Counted from the stretch's first letter, positions 42,416 to 51,467 are shown. The stretch: 64,000 bases of DNA from Saccharibacillus sp. O23 (GCF_002205895.1 NZ_NJDE01000004.1:62001-126000), one strand, 5' to 3'. The notes: generated from the sequence alone by a model not told the origin. Numbers and translations: made by a program.

Positions 42416-45400
42416 ATGTTTTTGACCGAAGCCAAACTGCGCTCCCGTCTGCACGAGCTGTCCGATTACCGTTACCGGGACCGGATGCCGATTCCCGCGT
42501 TCCGCTCTCTGGAAGATATCCGTCAAGAGATCAATCCCGAAGTTCCGTCTGTCGCGGACTATGACGGTACGCTGAAAGTCGGCGAGACGTGGAGCGGACG
42601 CGATCTGTATCTGTGGCTGCACGCCGAAACGGAGATTCCCGCCGAATGGCAAGGACGCCGCATTCTCGGACGTTTCGATCTGGGCGAGACCGGCGGCGGC
42701 AACAATTCCGGATTCGAATCGCTGTTCTATCTGCACGGCAAACCGTATCAAGGCGTCGATTCCAACCATCTGGAAGTCTTTTTCAACGAAGAAACGGCCG
42801 GCTCCACCCTTCCGCTCACGCTTCGGCTGTGGTCGGGGCTCGAAGGCGGCGGCGTGCAGCGCGATCAGACGCACGGCATCCGGCTCGCGGAAGTCTGCTG
42901 GCTCGACGAAGCGGCCGACGATTATTACTACACGCTGCTGGCGGCGTCCGAGACGATCGAAGTGCTCGATCCCAACCTGCCGGAACGCGCGCAGCTGCTC
43001 AAAGCCGCCGACCGTTCCCTGCTGCTGATCGATTGGCACGCGCCGGGTTCGGAATCGTTCTACGAATCGCTGCGCGCGGCGCGCGACTTCCTCTCGGACG
43101 CGATCGACGGCATGGAGAAACATTCGGCGGTCGAGATCACGGCGGTCGGCCATACCCATATCGACGTCGCGTGGCTGTGGAGACTCAAGCATACCCGGGA
43201 AAAAGCGGCCCGTTCCTTCTCCACCGTCATGCGCTTGATGGAACTTTTTCCCGAGTATACGTTTCTTCAGACGCAGCCGCAGCTCTACGACTATGTCAAA
43301 AACGACTACCCCGAGCTGTACGCAGACATCAAAAAGCGCGCGGCGGAAGGACGCTGGGAGACCGGCGGCGCGATGTGGCTCGAAGCCGACTGCAATCTGA
43401 CTTCGGGCGAATCTTTGGTGCGTCAGATCCTCGTCGGAACGAAATTTTACCGGGAAGAATTCGGCGCGGAATGCGATTATCTCTGGCTGCCGGACGTGTT
43501 CGGATACAGTTGGGCCCTGCCGCAAATTTTGAAAAAGTCCGGCATCCACACGTTTATGACGACCAAGATCAGTTGGAACCAATACAACCGGATGCCGCAT
43601 GATACGTTCATGTGGCGCGGAATGGACGGCACGGAGATTCTGACCCATTTCATCACCACGACGGAGCCGTGGTCGCAGCCGGGTTCGTGGTTCTATACGT
43701 ACAACGGCAACATCATGCCCAAGACGGTCAAAGGAAGCTGGGACGCGTACCGCGACAAAGAAATGAACCAGAAGCTGCTGCTTTCTTACGGTTACGGCGA
43801 CGGAGGCGGCGGCGTCAACCGCAATATGCTGGAGATGCGGCGGCGGATCGACCGGATGCCGGGCATGCCGAAGATGAAGACCGGCAGCGCGGGCGATTAC
43901 TTCCGCGAGCTTCGCGAGACGGTCGCGAATACCGACAGCTACGTGCATACGTGGGACGGCGAACTGTATCTCGAATACCATCGCGGCACGTATACGAGCC
44001 AAGCGTATAACAAGCGCATGAACCGCAAGTTAGAGCTGCTGTACCGGGAAAGCGAATGGCTGAACGCGCTGAGCGCGGTCGCTGCCGGAGACTGGAATCG
44101 GTATGCCGCAAAAGAACTGGACGAAGGTTGGAAAATCATTCTGCGCAACCAGTTCCACGACATCATCCCCGGCTCTTCGATCCGCGAAGTGTACGAGGAT
44201 AGCACGATCGAATACGCGGAAGCGGAGCGGCTCGGGTTGGAAACGCGCAAAGAAGCGGAACGTGGACTGCTGGCCGTGGAAAGTAACGAAGATGCCGCGG
44301 GCGCGGCCAAACGTTATACCGTCTGGAACGCTTCGCCGTGGACGGAAAACGGCCTCGTAGAGATTCCGGCGTTCGGCGCGGCGGCAGACGGCAGCGGGAA
44401 TCCGAACGATTCGGGCAGCGCTTTCGAACATGCAGGCCGCTGGAAAAACCATCTCGGCGAAACGCTGAACGCGCAGTTTGCGAACGGCGTCTGGCAGGTC
44501 GAAGCGCGTAATGTGCCTTCGATGGGCTACGCCGAGCTGACGTTCGAGCCGGGCGGAAGCGAAGCCGGATTCCGCACGGCGGACTTGAACGAAACGTCGC
44601 AAAACGGGGCCTCTTCCGCAGACGCGCAGCCGGAATCTCCGTTCACCCTGCGCGAAAACGGCATCTCGACTCCGTTCTACGAACTGGATTGGAACGAACG
44701 CGGCCAGCTTACGCGGCTGTACGACCGTTCGGCGGATCGCGAAGTGCTGGCGCGCGGAGAGCGGGGCAACGTGCTGCAATTGTTCGAAGACAAACCGCTG
44801 GCGCACGAAGCTTGGGACGTGGACATTTTCTATCAGCAGAAGTCTTGGGAATTGGACAATCTGACCCGCGTATCGGTTTCGGAAAACGGGCCGCTGCGCT
44901 GCGCGATCACTTTCGTCTGGGAAACGGACGCTTCGCGGATCGAGCAGCAGTTGATCGTCTACGCCCAAGATCGGCGTATCGACTTCAAGACGAAGGCCGA
45001 CTGGCACGAACGCCGCGTGCTGCTCAAAGCCGCTTTCCCCGTACAGGTCCGCGCCACGGAAGCGACGTACGACGTCCAGTACGGCAACGTCAAACGCCCG
45101 ACCCATTGGAATACGAGCTGGGATATGGCGCGTTTCGAGACCGTGGGCCATCAATGGGCCGACCTGTCGGACAAAGGCTACGGCGTCAGCCTGCTGAACG
45201 ATTGCAAATACGGTTACGATATCAAAGACAACGTGATGCGGCTGTCGCTGATCAAATGCGCGCAGCATCCCGATACCGAAGCCGATCAAGGCGCTCACGA
45301 ATTCACGTACGCGCTGCTGCCGCACGAAGGCGATTGGCTGGCCGGCGGCACCGTGCGCAGCGCTTGGGCGCTGAACCATCCGCTGCGCGCGTCCGAAGGC

Positions 45401-45739
45401 GCGCCCGCGCAGTCCGCGCTGTCGATGTTCCGCTTGTCCGCAGACCGCGTCGGCCGAGCGGCTTCGGGCGAAGCGGCGGCTCCCGTCTCGCCTTTCGGGC
45501 CGACGGCGATGATCTCCGCCGTGAAGCGTTCCGAAGCCGGCGATTCCGTCATCGTGCGCGTGCACGACTTCTCAGGCAGCCGTCAACGGCTGGTGCTGGA
45601 GAGCGATCTGACCGTCGCTTCTTGGCAGGAATGCGATCTGATGGAGCGGCCGGAAGGCGAACGCGGCACAGGTCCGGCTGTATCGTTTACGCTGGAGCCT
45701 TACGAGATTCGTACGTTCGCGCTCGAGCTGCGGTCTTAA
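42416..45739 (+). CDS. GH38 alpha-mannosidase (second copy)
   Basis: Predicted 1107 aa, cytosolic. ATG at 42416 has GAAGGAGG upstream; an in-frame ATG at 42350 has none. Same architecture as the first copy: HTHIDVAWLW (246-255) for zinc binding, WLEADCNLTSGES with probable nucleophile Asp325, LWLPDVFGYSWALPQIL and YNRMPHDTF. The C-terminal region contains two low-complexity stretches (near 655-690 and ~1005-1030) that differ from those of the first copy. It is divergent from the YesMN genes and monocistronic with its own promoter and terminator. The two copies may differ in linkage preference. Confidence 0.95.
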   Translation: MFLTEAKLRSRLHELSDYRYRDRMPIPAFRSLEDIRQEINPEVPSVADYDGTLKVGETWSGRDLYLWLHAETEIPAEWQGRRILGRFDLGETGGGNNSGFESLFYLHGKPYQGVDSNHLEVFFNEETAGSTLPLTLRLWSGLEGGGVQRDQTHGIRLAEVCWLDEAADDYYYTLLAASETIEVLDPNLPERAQLLKAADRSLLLIDWHAPGSESFYESLRAARDFLSDAIDGMEKHSAVEITAVGHTHIDVAWLWRLKHTREKAARSFSTVMRLMELFPEYTFLQTQPQLYDYVKNDYPELYADIKKRAAEGRWETGGAMWLEADCNLTSGESLVRQILVGTKFYREEFGAECDYLWLPDVFGYSWALPQILKKSGIHTFMTTKISWNQYNRMPHDTFMWRGMDGTEILTHFITTTEPWSQPGSWFYTYNGNIMPKTVKGSWDAYRDKEMNQKLLLSYGYGDGGGGVNRNMLEMRRRIDRMPGMPKMKTGSAGDYFRELRETVANTDSYVHTWDGELYLEYHRGTYTSQAYNKRMNRKLELLYRESEWLNALSAVAAGDWNRYAAKELDEGWKIILRNQFHDIIPGSSIREVYEDSTIEYAEAERLGLETRKEAERGLLAVESNEDAAGAAKRYTVWNASPWTENGLVEIPAFGAAADGSGNPNDSGSAFEHAGRWKNHLGETLNAQFANGVWQVEARNVPSMGYAELTFEPGGSEAGFRTADLNETSQNGASSADAQPESPFTLRENGISTPFYELDWNERGQLTRLYDRSADREVLARGERGNVLQLFEDKPLAHEAWDVDIFYQQKSWELDNLTRVSVSENGPLRCAITFVWETDASRIEQQLIVYAQDRRIDFKTKADWHERRVLLKAAFPVQVRATEATYDVQYGNVKRPTHWNTSWDMARFETVGHQWADLSDKGYGVSLLNDCKYGYDIKDNVMRLSLIKCAQHPDTEADQGAHEFTYALLPHEGDWLAGGTVRSAWALNHPLRASEGAPAQSALSMFRLSADRVGRAASGEAAAPVSPFGPTAMISAVKRSEAGDSVIVRVHDFSGSRQRLVLESDLTVASWQECDLMERPEGERGTGPAVSFTLEPYEIRTFALELRS

Positions 45740-45821
45740 AGATCGCAGCCTAGAACTGCCGGAGCAACTACAACTGCCGGAGCAAGATGAACAAAGATTT
45801 AGAAGATACGACTTATAAGCG

Positions 45822-45868
45822 AAGAGCCCCCGAAATCGCGGATTGCGGTTTCGGGGGTTCTTTGGTTT
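45822..45868 (+). terminator. Strong rho-independent terminator after the second GH38 gene
   Basis: Near-perfect 16-bp arms (45822-45837 and 45845-45860, core GCCCCCGAAA/TTTCGGGGGT) with a 7-nt loop, then TTTGG. Upstream, AACTGCCGGAGCAA occurs twice in tandem (45754-45784), with no evident role. Confidence 0.8.
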
Positions 45869-45956
45869 CGTAACCCTCAATCATGATTTCGTTATTCAAC
45901 TTTCCGCTCTTCTTTTGCGTCAATTGGATATCCATGCAAAAAACGAGATTCGCTAG

Positions 45957-46115
45957 GGCGTGTAGGCAAACTTCGAAGGAGGCAGATTTAGGCGAATTTT
46001 CGTTCTCAACAAGGAAGGGTTCCGAAGGCGTGCCGGGGCACGTCAAGGGGCACTGACGCCGGGGAGGGCGAAAAGGCGGCTAAAGATGCACGTCGTTAAG
46101 TTTGCGTACACGGCC
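45957..46115. repeat. MITE-like element with terminal inverted repeats (complete copy)
   Basis: The ends GGCGTGTAGGCAAACTT (45957-45973) and AAGTTTGCGTACACGGCC (46098-46115) are inverted copies of each other with few mismatches, enclosing about 125 bp with no plausible gene. Parts recur at 16049-16150 and 33968-34033. It ends 19 bp before the start codon of the gene at 46135, so it may supply part of that gene's leader. Confidence 0.6.
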
Positions 46116-46134
46116 TAATTAGGAGGAGCCTACG

Positions 46135-46680
46135 ATGAAGAAGAAAGTCATTTTAAGTGCCGCTTTTCTACTCCTTTGTATCGCTGCGGCTCTATACTTG
46201 TCTTATGCCATGCATCATGGAAAGTTTGCTATACAGGAGCAGGCCACCTATCCGGCATTTTCGCTTGAAGAAATGACGGATCAAGCCTCGCAAATTGTCT
46301 ACGGAACCGTCGTAGGACGTGAAAAGACAAAAACAATCAAAATTCCGGTCAATACGGGATTCGATACGGACGATACAAACCAAGGAAAATTCCTTGAAGA
46401 AACGGTAACCGAGGTGAAAATACAAGTAGAGGAGCTTATTAAAGGTGCAGCTAATCAGGAAAATGCGATCGTCACTTATAACGAATCGGGAGTCAGAGCC
46501 CTGCACAAGGGCGATAAAGTCGTTCTATTCTTGAATGAAGCCGGTTTTACTTGGGGCGAACAAGGCGTATTGAGAGTCACCGAAGATAACCGAATCACCA
46601 CAAATAACTATGATGACGAAAAAACGTATAATCTGAGCCGTTTTATAGAAAAGATCCAAAAATTCAAATCGAGTGAATAA
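46135..46680 (+). CDS. Hypothetical exported or membrane-anchored protein
   Basis: Predicted 181 aa. Residues ~4-24 form an uncleaved signal anchor or signal peptide. The mature part (SQIVYGTVVGREKTKT, VEELIKGAANQENAIVTY, GDKVVLFLNEAGFTWGEQG) is a beta-rich fold of the kind seen in small exported proteins of Bacilli. Family not recognised. AGGAGGAG precedes the ATG and the MITE-like element sits immediately upstream. Confidence 0.65.
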   Translation: MKKKVILSAAFLLLCIAAALYLSYAMHHGKFAIQEQATYPAFSLEEMTDQASQIVYGTVVGREKTKTIKIPVNTGFDTDDTNQGKFLEETVTEVKIQVEELIKGAANQENAIVTYNESGVRALHKGDKVVLFLNEAGFTWGEQGVLRVTEDNRITTNNYDDEKTYNLSRFIEKIQKFKSSE

Positions 46681-46689
46681 AACAAACCC

Positions 46690-46766
46690 AACAAAAAAAG
46701 CCGCTCCGCGAGTAAGCTGACCGCAAATAAGGCGAGGTACCTTAGATTTAACACGGTCAACTCACT
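46690..46766 (-). terminator. Structured RNA element ending in a T run, probable terminator
   Basis: Read on the minus strand, a 13-bp stem with two G-U pairs (46754-46766 with 46711-46723) encloses a nested TAAGG/CCTTA hairpin (46728-46732, 46740-46744). A small GC hairpin and a run of seven T (46693-46699) follow. It lies downstream of the small gene at 46818-46976. The nested stems are more elaborate than a normal terminator. Confidence 0.5.
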
Positions 46767-46817
46767 AGGAACGACTTCTTTTGCAACATAAAAGTGTATC
46801 CCGTTAGCTTGCGCGCT

Positions 46818-46976
46818 TTAACGAATCCCTTCCATCCGTCTATACGCGTCGTCATGTCGCTCTTGGCGTCTGTCTTTTTCCATCAAGATCCAGCTTCCGC
46901 TGTTGTCGACGATTCCCGCGATGATCGCCAGCGGCACGAAGAACACGGCTTTACACACTTTTTTGACGGTTTGCAT
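46818..46976 (-). CDS. Small hypothetical membrane protein
   Basis: Predicted 52 aa. ATG at 46976 has GGGAGGAAA upstream at good spacing; upstream in-frame codons lack a box. A single membrane helix (KAVFFVPLAIIAGIV, about 9-23) is followed by a charged C-terminal tail. No family recognised. Confidence 0.5.
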   Translation of the reverse strand: MQTVKKVCKAVFFVPLAIIAGIVDNSGSWILMEKDRRQERHDDAYRRMEGIR

Positions 46977-47095
46977 ATTCGTTTCCTCCCTGTATGCGCA
47001 TGATCGGCTTGCTCGGCGTCCGCCGATTTGGTTCATACGCCGCGATCGGGCAGAAAGTTCCGTTTTTCGTCAAACCGCCTCGGCCCCGAGCGGCT

Positions 47096-47323
47096 TTATG
47101 CCTGCTCCGCGATCCGCTTTTCCAGCTTCTTGACGAGCTTTTTCGGCGTTTCCGCCCGCACGATCTCGCCTTTGACGATCGCGAACGGCTCGCTGCGGCA
47201 CAGCTTGCATTCTTTGAGGCAGGAATCTTTTTTGACTTTGACGTCGTCGTATTTGCCTTTGAGTTCTTTGTACGCCGGTTTCGAGAAACGGTCGAGGTTC
47301 TTTTCGCAAAATTTGATCTTCAT
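47096..47323 (-). CDS. DUF1450 (YuzB-like) protein
   Basis: Predicted 75 aa. The pattern FCEKNL at 5-10, then CLKECKLC at 35-42 and EPFAIVKGEIV fits the DUF1450 family of small Cys-containing proteins, function unknown. Its ATG overlaps the stop codon of the upstream SUKH-HEAT gene (ATGA), with GGAGGAA inside that gene, so translation is coupled. Confidence 0.75.
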   Translation of the reverse strand: MKIKFCEKNLDRFSKPAYKELKGKYDDVKVKKDSCLKECKLCRSEPFAIVKGEIVRAETPKKLVKKLEKRIAEQA

Positions 47324-48744
47324 GTTCGTTCCTCCGTTAGAGCACGCAGGATTCCGCGCACCCGAGTCAATTCGGCAGGTACGCCGCGCTCGATCTCTTC
47401 GCTCGTACCGAATTCGTATTTCGCCAGCGCCTGCCGGATATTGCCGGGAATATAATATTCGTCCGTGCGATGCTGCACAAGCAGACGTTCATAAGCGGGC
47501 AGCAGCCGAAGATCCGTCAAGCCGTTCGTCGCCTGCACGGCGGAATGCTGTACCCAAGGATCCGGGTCGCCCAGCGCCGCGATAAACTCTTCGACATACT
47601 CCGCTTTGTGTTCGCAACTGCCCGCCTGCCAGACTGTGTTTTTGCGGATTTCCGGGTCGGGACTACGGAAAGCCGGCAGCAGCAGCGGAAACTTCTCGAT
47701 CTCCGCCGTTTCCAGCACGTACCCGATAAAACGGAACGTCTCCGCATCGCTTTCGATCGGCGCAAGCCGGATCAGTTCTTCCGCGAATTCGCCGGCCGCT
47801 TCTTTGCGGTACCAATGGATCAGCTGCACCGCCGTTCGCCTTTTTTCCGGCGATTCGCTCCGCAGCAGCTTCATCAGCAGCGGGTCGGCCAGCTGCGGCG
47901 CCCGCTTGGCAAGCAGCGTCAGCGCCCAGTCACGCACCTGCTCTGCCGGGTCGCCGAGCGCGTCTTCCGCAAGACGAATGACCGCTTCGCTCGGACGAGG
48001 CAGCCGCAGCAGCGCCCGAAACAGATCGCCGCGCGTTTCGCCGCTGTCCGCCTGCCGGAAAGCCGCGACCAAGTCGGCTTCGCTGCCGCCCGGAGTCGTG
48101 CCGAACCAATGGATCTCGAAGCCGCCGATCACCTCGTCCAACCAGCGTTCGTACCAATCGAGGAAGTTTTTTTCATAAGCGAAAAAAACCTTGGGCGAAT
48201 CCATGTTGATATATACGACTCTCCCGCGATGTTCGCCGCTGACGATCAGCAGCAGCTCGTTGGCGCAGCCCATCGTGCCGAACTCGATCGTGCCCCGCAG
48301 CAGGTTCGCCCAGAACGCGTCATAAGCTTCGTCGTCCATATCGTCGTCCCATTCGTCTTGTTCGGCGGGCGGCGACATCCAATCCTGCGAAGTCCGATCC
48401 AAACGGAAAGTCGAAGGTTCGGCAAGACGGTCGAGATCGGGCGAGATGCGCGAAGACGGATAGACGCCGTAATACGGTCCTGCTCCTCCGTCGCCGACCC
48501 CGACCAGGAAAGCCGCGAACGGATCGGGCAGCGCCACTCCCCATTCGGCTTCGAGCTTCCCGAGCTGCGTCAAGGTCATCGGCTCGTTCATTCGATACTG
48601 GTGCGAACTCGCTCCGAACACGCTGCCGCTGCCTTCAGCCTGCGCGGCTCGAAGCAGCTTCTGCCGAATCCGGGCGATCTGTTCGTCGTAGACCCTCAGC
48701 TCGCTCGCCCTGTCGTTTGCTTCTGTTTTTCCGCGAAAATGCAT
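47320..48744 (-). CDS. SMI1/KNR4 (SUKH-1) domain protein with HEAT repeats, first copy
   Basis: Predicted 474 aa. ATG at 48744 has AAAGGAGG upstream. Residues ~50-215 form a SUKH-1 domain (MTLTQLGKLEAEWGVALPDPF, the GGAGPYYGVYP turn and FLDWYERWLDEVIGG). Residues ~240-460 are HEAT-like helical repeats (DPAEQVRDWALTLLA, DPDPWVQHSAVQA). SUKH proteins include bacterial immunity proteins; the HEAT part may bind a protein partner. A paralogue of the same design lies at 56675-57715. No toxin is adjacent to either. Confidence 0.82.
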   Translation of the reverse strand: MHFRGKTEANDRASELRVYDEQIARIRQKLLRAAQAEGSGSVFGASSHQYRMNEPMTLTQLGKLEAEWGVALPDPFAAFLVGVGDGGAGPYYGVYPSSRISPDLDRLAEPSTFRLDRTSQDWMSPPAEQDEWDDDMDDEAYDAFWANLLRGTIEFGTMGCANELLLIVSGEHRGRVVYINMDSPKVFFAYEKNFLDWYERWLDEVIGGFEIHWFGTTPGGSEADLVAAFRQADSGETRGDLFRALLRLPRPSEAVIRLAEDALGDPAEQVRDWALTLLAKRAPQLADPLLMKLLRSESPEKRRTAVQLIHWYRKEAAGEFAEELIRLAPIESDAETFRFIGYVLETAEIEKFPLLLPAFRSPDPEIRKNTVWQAGSCEHKAEYVEEFIAALGDPDPWVQHSAVQATNGLTDLRLLPAYERLLVQHRTDEYYIPGNIRQALAKYEFGTSEEIERGVPAELTRVRGILRALTEERT

Positions 48745-48793
48745 GATTGCCTCCTTTGTCCATGAAAACATTCAATGGATTTTTAGGTTTCCA

Positions 48794-48822
48794 TTGAGTT
48801 GCACGCCGTTACCTTTTATAAT
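48794..48822 (+). promoter_or_regulatory. Sigma-A promoter of the ABC-F gene
   Basis: TTGAGT (48794-48799), 17-bp spacer, TATAAT (48817-48822). An inverted repeat TCAATGG/CCATTGA (48772-48778, 48791-48797) overlaps the -35 box and could be an operator. Confidence 0.65.
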
Positions 48823-48874
48823 GAAACGGAAAAATGTCTAAACGAAATCTAACAGAAAAAGGTGTCTTTCATTA

Positions 48875-50431
48875 ATGAGTATACTAAATGTAGAACGACT
48901 GAGCCACGGCTTCGGCGACCGGGCGATCTTTAAAGACGTATCTTTCCGCCTGCTCAAAGGCGAACATATCGGCTTGATCGGCGCGAACGGCGAAGGCAAG
49001 TCCACGTTCATGAACATCGTGACGGGCAAACTTCAGCCGGACGAAGGCAAAGTGGAATGGTCCAAACGCGTCCGCGTCGGCTATCTCGATCAGCACGCCG
49101 TGCTGGAGAAAGGCCTGACGATCCGCGACGTGCTCAAAAGCGCTTTCCAATACCTGTTCGACATGGAGCAGGAAATGAACGATATGTACGGCCGCATGGG
49201 CGAAGTCACGCCGGAAGAACTGGAAGAACTGCTGGAGCAGGTCGGCACCATCCAAGACACGCTGACCGCGCAGGACTTCTATCTAATCGACGCGAAGATC
49301 GACGAGACGGCTCGCGGCCTCGGCCTGACCGACGTCGGTCTGGACAAAGACGTCAACGATCTGTCCGGCGGACAGCGCACCAAGGTGCTGCTGACCAAGC
49401 TGCTGCTCGAGAAGCCCGATATCCTGCTCCTCGACGAGCCTACCAACTATCTGGACGAAGTGCATATCAACTGGCTGACGCGCTATCTGCAAGAATACGA
49501 GAACGCGTTTATCCTGATCTCGCACGATATTCCGTTCTTGAACAGCGTCGTCAACATCATCTACCATATGGAAAACCAAGAGCTGAACCGTTACGTCGGC
49601 GACTACGATTATTTCCAAGAAGTCTACGCGATGAAAAAGCAGCAGTTGGAATCGGCGTTCAAACGCCAACAGCAGGAAATCTCGCAGCTCAAAGACTTCG
49701 TGGCCCGCAACAAAGCCAGCGTCGCGACCCGCAATATGGCGATGTCCCGTCAGAAGAAGCTCGACAAGATGGAAGTCATCGAACTCGCGCAAGAACGTCC
49801 GAAACCGCAGTTCAACTTCAAAGTCGGACGTACGGCGGGCAAAGTGATTTTCGAAACGAAGAACTTGGTCATCGGCTACAACGAACCGTTGTCCCGTCCG
49901 CTCGATCTGAAGATGGAACGCGGACAGAAGATCGCGCTCGTCGGCGCCAACGGCATCGGCAAAACGACGCTGCTGCGCAGCATCCTCGGCGAGATCCCGG
50001 CGATCTCCGGCTCCGTGGAACGCGGCGAACACCAGCAGATCGGCTACTTCGAACAGGAAATGAAAGGCGACGGCTCCAATACCTGCATCGAAGAGATCTG
50101 GAACGAGTTCCCTTCGCTCAGCCAATTCGAAGTGCGCGCGGCGCTGGCCAAATGCGGCTTGACCACCAAACACATCGAGAGCAAAATCACGGTACTCAGC
50201 GGCGGCGAAAAAGCCAAAGTCCGTTTGTGCAAACTGATCAACCGCGAAACGAACATCCTCGTGCTCGACGAACCGACCAACCACTTGGACGTGGACGCGA
50301 AAGACGAGTTGAAGCGCGCTCTGCAAGCGTACAAAGGCACGATTCTGATGATCTCCCACGAACCGGAATTCTACAAAGATATCGTGACCGAGACTTGGAA
50401 CTGCGAATCGTGGACGACCAAAGTGTTCTAA
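48875..50431 (+). CDS. ABC-F family ATPase (YkpA/YbiT-like ribosome-associated factor)
   Basis: Predicted 518 aa with two ATPase domains and no membrane segment. Domain 1: Walker A GANGEGKST (~37-45), signature LSGGQRTK, Walker B ILLLDEPTNYLD. A linker (~240-310, SAFKRQQQEISQLKDFVARNKA) follows. Domain 2: GANGIGKTT, LSGGEKAK, ILVLDEPTNHLD. ABC-F proteins bind the ribosomal E site and help stalled elongation. Closest in look to the YbiT/YkpA branch rather than to antibiotic-resistance ABC-F proteins. It has its own promoter and a strong terminator. Confidence 0.92.
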   Translation: MSILNVERLSHGFGDRAIFKDVSFRLLKGEHIGLIGANGEGKSTFMNIVTGKLQPDEGKVEWSKRVRVGYLDQHAVLEKGLTIRDVLKSAFQYLFDMEQEMNDMYGRMGEVTPEELEELLEQVGTIQDTLTAQDFYLIDAKIDETARGLGLTDVGLDKDVNDLSGGQRTKVLLTKLLLEKPDILLLDEPTNYLDEVHINWLTRYLQEYENAFILISHDIPFLNSVVNIIYHMENQELNRYVGDYDYFQEVYAMKKQQLESAFKRQQQEISQLKDFVARNKASVATRNMAMSRQKKLDKMEVIELAQERPKPQFNFKVGRTAGKVIFETKNLVIGYNEPLSRPLDLKMERGQKIALVGANGIGKTTLLRSILGEIPAISGSVERGEHQQIGYFEQEMKGDGSNTCIEEIWNEFPSLSQFEVRAALAKCGLTTKHIESKITVLSGGEKAKVRLCKLINRETNILVLDEPTNHLDVDAKDELKRALQAYKGTILMISHEPEFYKDIVTETWNCESWTTKVF

Positions 50432-50472
50432 GAACGTTTCCGAAAAGTTTTAAAAAGAGCGAAAGCTATGCA

Positions 50473-50499
50473 AAAGGCTCCCTTCGGGGAGCCTTTTTT
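50473..50499. terminator. Bidirectional rho-independent terminator
   Basis: AAGGCTCCC (50474-50482), TTCG loop region, GGGAGCCTT (50487-50495), then six T on the plus strand and TTTTG on the minus strand. It lies between the convergent ABC-F and FAH genes. Confidence 0.88.
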
Positions 50500-50579
50500 G
50501 CGCGTTTCAGCCTCGGGCGCGGGAAACGCTGCATGAACGCGCACTCGATACGGATCGCAGAAGACCGGAACCGTCTCGC

Positions 50580-51467
50580 TTAGTCGCCGATGACGTTCGT
50601 CAGCTCGCCCAGCCCTTCGACGAAGATCGTCATCTCGTCGCCCGGTTTCAGCCAGACCCGCTCTTCTTTCGGTTTGCCGAGAATGACGCCTTCCGGCGTT
50701 CCGGTCAGGATGACGTCGCCGGGACGCAGCTTCATATGCCGCGACAGGAACGAGATCAGTTCCCGGCAGGAGAAGATCATGTCCGACGTGTTCGAGTCTT
50801 GTACCGTAACCCCGTTGACCCGCGTGCCGATCTTGAGCGCGTTCGGATCGGGAATCTCTTCCGACGTCGCGATGTACGGACCCAGCGGCGCGAAGCCTTC
50901 GCCGGTCTTGCCGAGCAGCCATTGGCTCGACTGGCCTTGAAGATCGCGCGCGGACAGGTCGTTGGCGCAGCAGTAGCCGAAGACGTAGTCGAGCGCTTCT
51001 TCTTCCGCGACGTCGACGGCGGTGCGGCCGATCACGATCGCGAGTTCCGCTTCGTAATCGAGCCGCTTGGTCGCCCGGGGATACGGAATGACGCTGCCGT
51101 GAGCCGTCAGGGAATCGGCGAATTTGCCGAATACGACCGGTTTGTCCGGCAGCGGCATCCCGGTCTCTTCCGCATGGCGTTTGTAATTCAGCCCGATGCA
51201 GATCAGCTTGCCCGGGTTCAGCACCGCGGGCAGGAAGCGAACTTCTTCTTCGTAGGCCAATTCCGCCCGTTCTTCCGCCGCCCGCTTCCAAGCGGCGGCG
51301 ATCTCTTCGGCTTTGCGAGGCGAAGCGATCAATTCGTCCGTGGAAGCGGGCGGGAATGTCCAGCCGTCCAACCACGGAGCCAACGCGCTGAGCAGCAGCG
51401 CGCGTCCGTCTTCCGTCATCACGGCCACGGCCGAAGTGCCGTGCCGTTCGATATTGGCGAATCTCAT
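50580..51467 (-). CDS. Fumarylacetoacetate hydrolase (FAH) family protein
   Basis: Predicted 295 aa. ATG at 51467 is chosen; an in-frame TTG at 51488 is less likely. The C-terminal ~210 residues are an FAH fold: ICIGLNYKRHAEETG (about 75-89), KFADSLT, the metal-binding YEAELAIVIG with its Glu residues, GYCCANDLSARDLQ, and the GDVILTGTPEGVILGK loop. Relatives act on acylpyruvates or as oxaloacetate decarboxylases or hydrolases; substrate cannot be set from sequence. It appears monocistronic. Confidence 0.88.
   Translation of the reverse strand: MRFANIERHGTSAVAVMTEDGRALLLSALAPWLDGWTFPPASTDELIASPRKAEEIAAAWKRAAEERAELAYEEEVRFLPAVLNPGKLICIGLNYKRHAEETGMPLPDKPVVFGKFADSLTAHGSVIPYPRATKRLDYEAELAIVIGRTAVDVAEEEALDYVFGYCCANDLSARDLQGQSSQWLLGKTGEGFAPLGPYIATSEEIPDPNALKIGTRVNGVTVQDSNTSDMIFSCRELISFLSRHMKLRPGDVILTGTPEGVILGKPKEERVWLKPGDEMTIFVEGLGELTNVIGD

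Noticed and set aside
44030-45565. 511-codon open frame antisense to the second GH38 gene
   Set aside because: Shadow of a strongly supported gene; no start signal or domain.
45813-46046. 77-codon open frame on the minus strand
   Set aside because: Most of it lies in the GH38 terminator and the MITE-like element, so its protein-like look is due to the repeat.
46740-46817. Possible insertion sequence end near the structured RNA element
   Set aside because: No transposase, no matching inverted end and no target duplication could be found.
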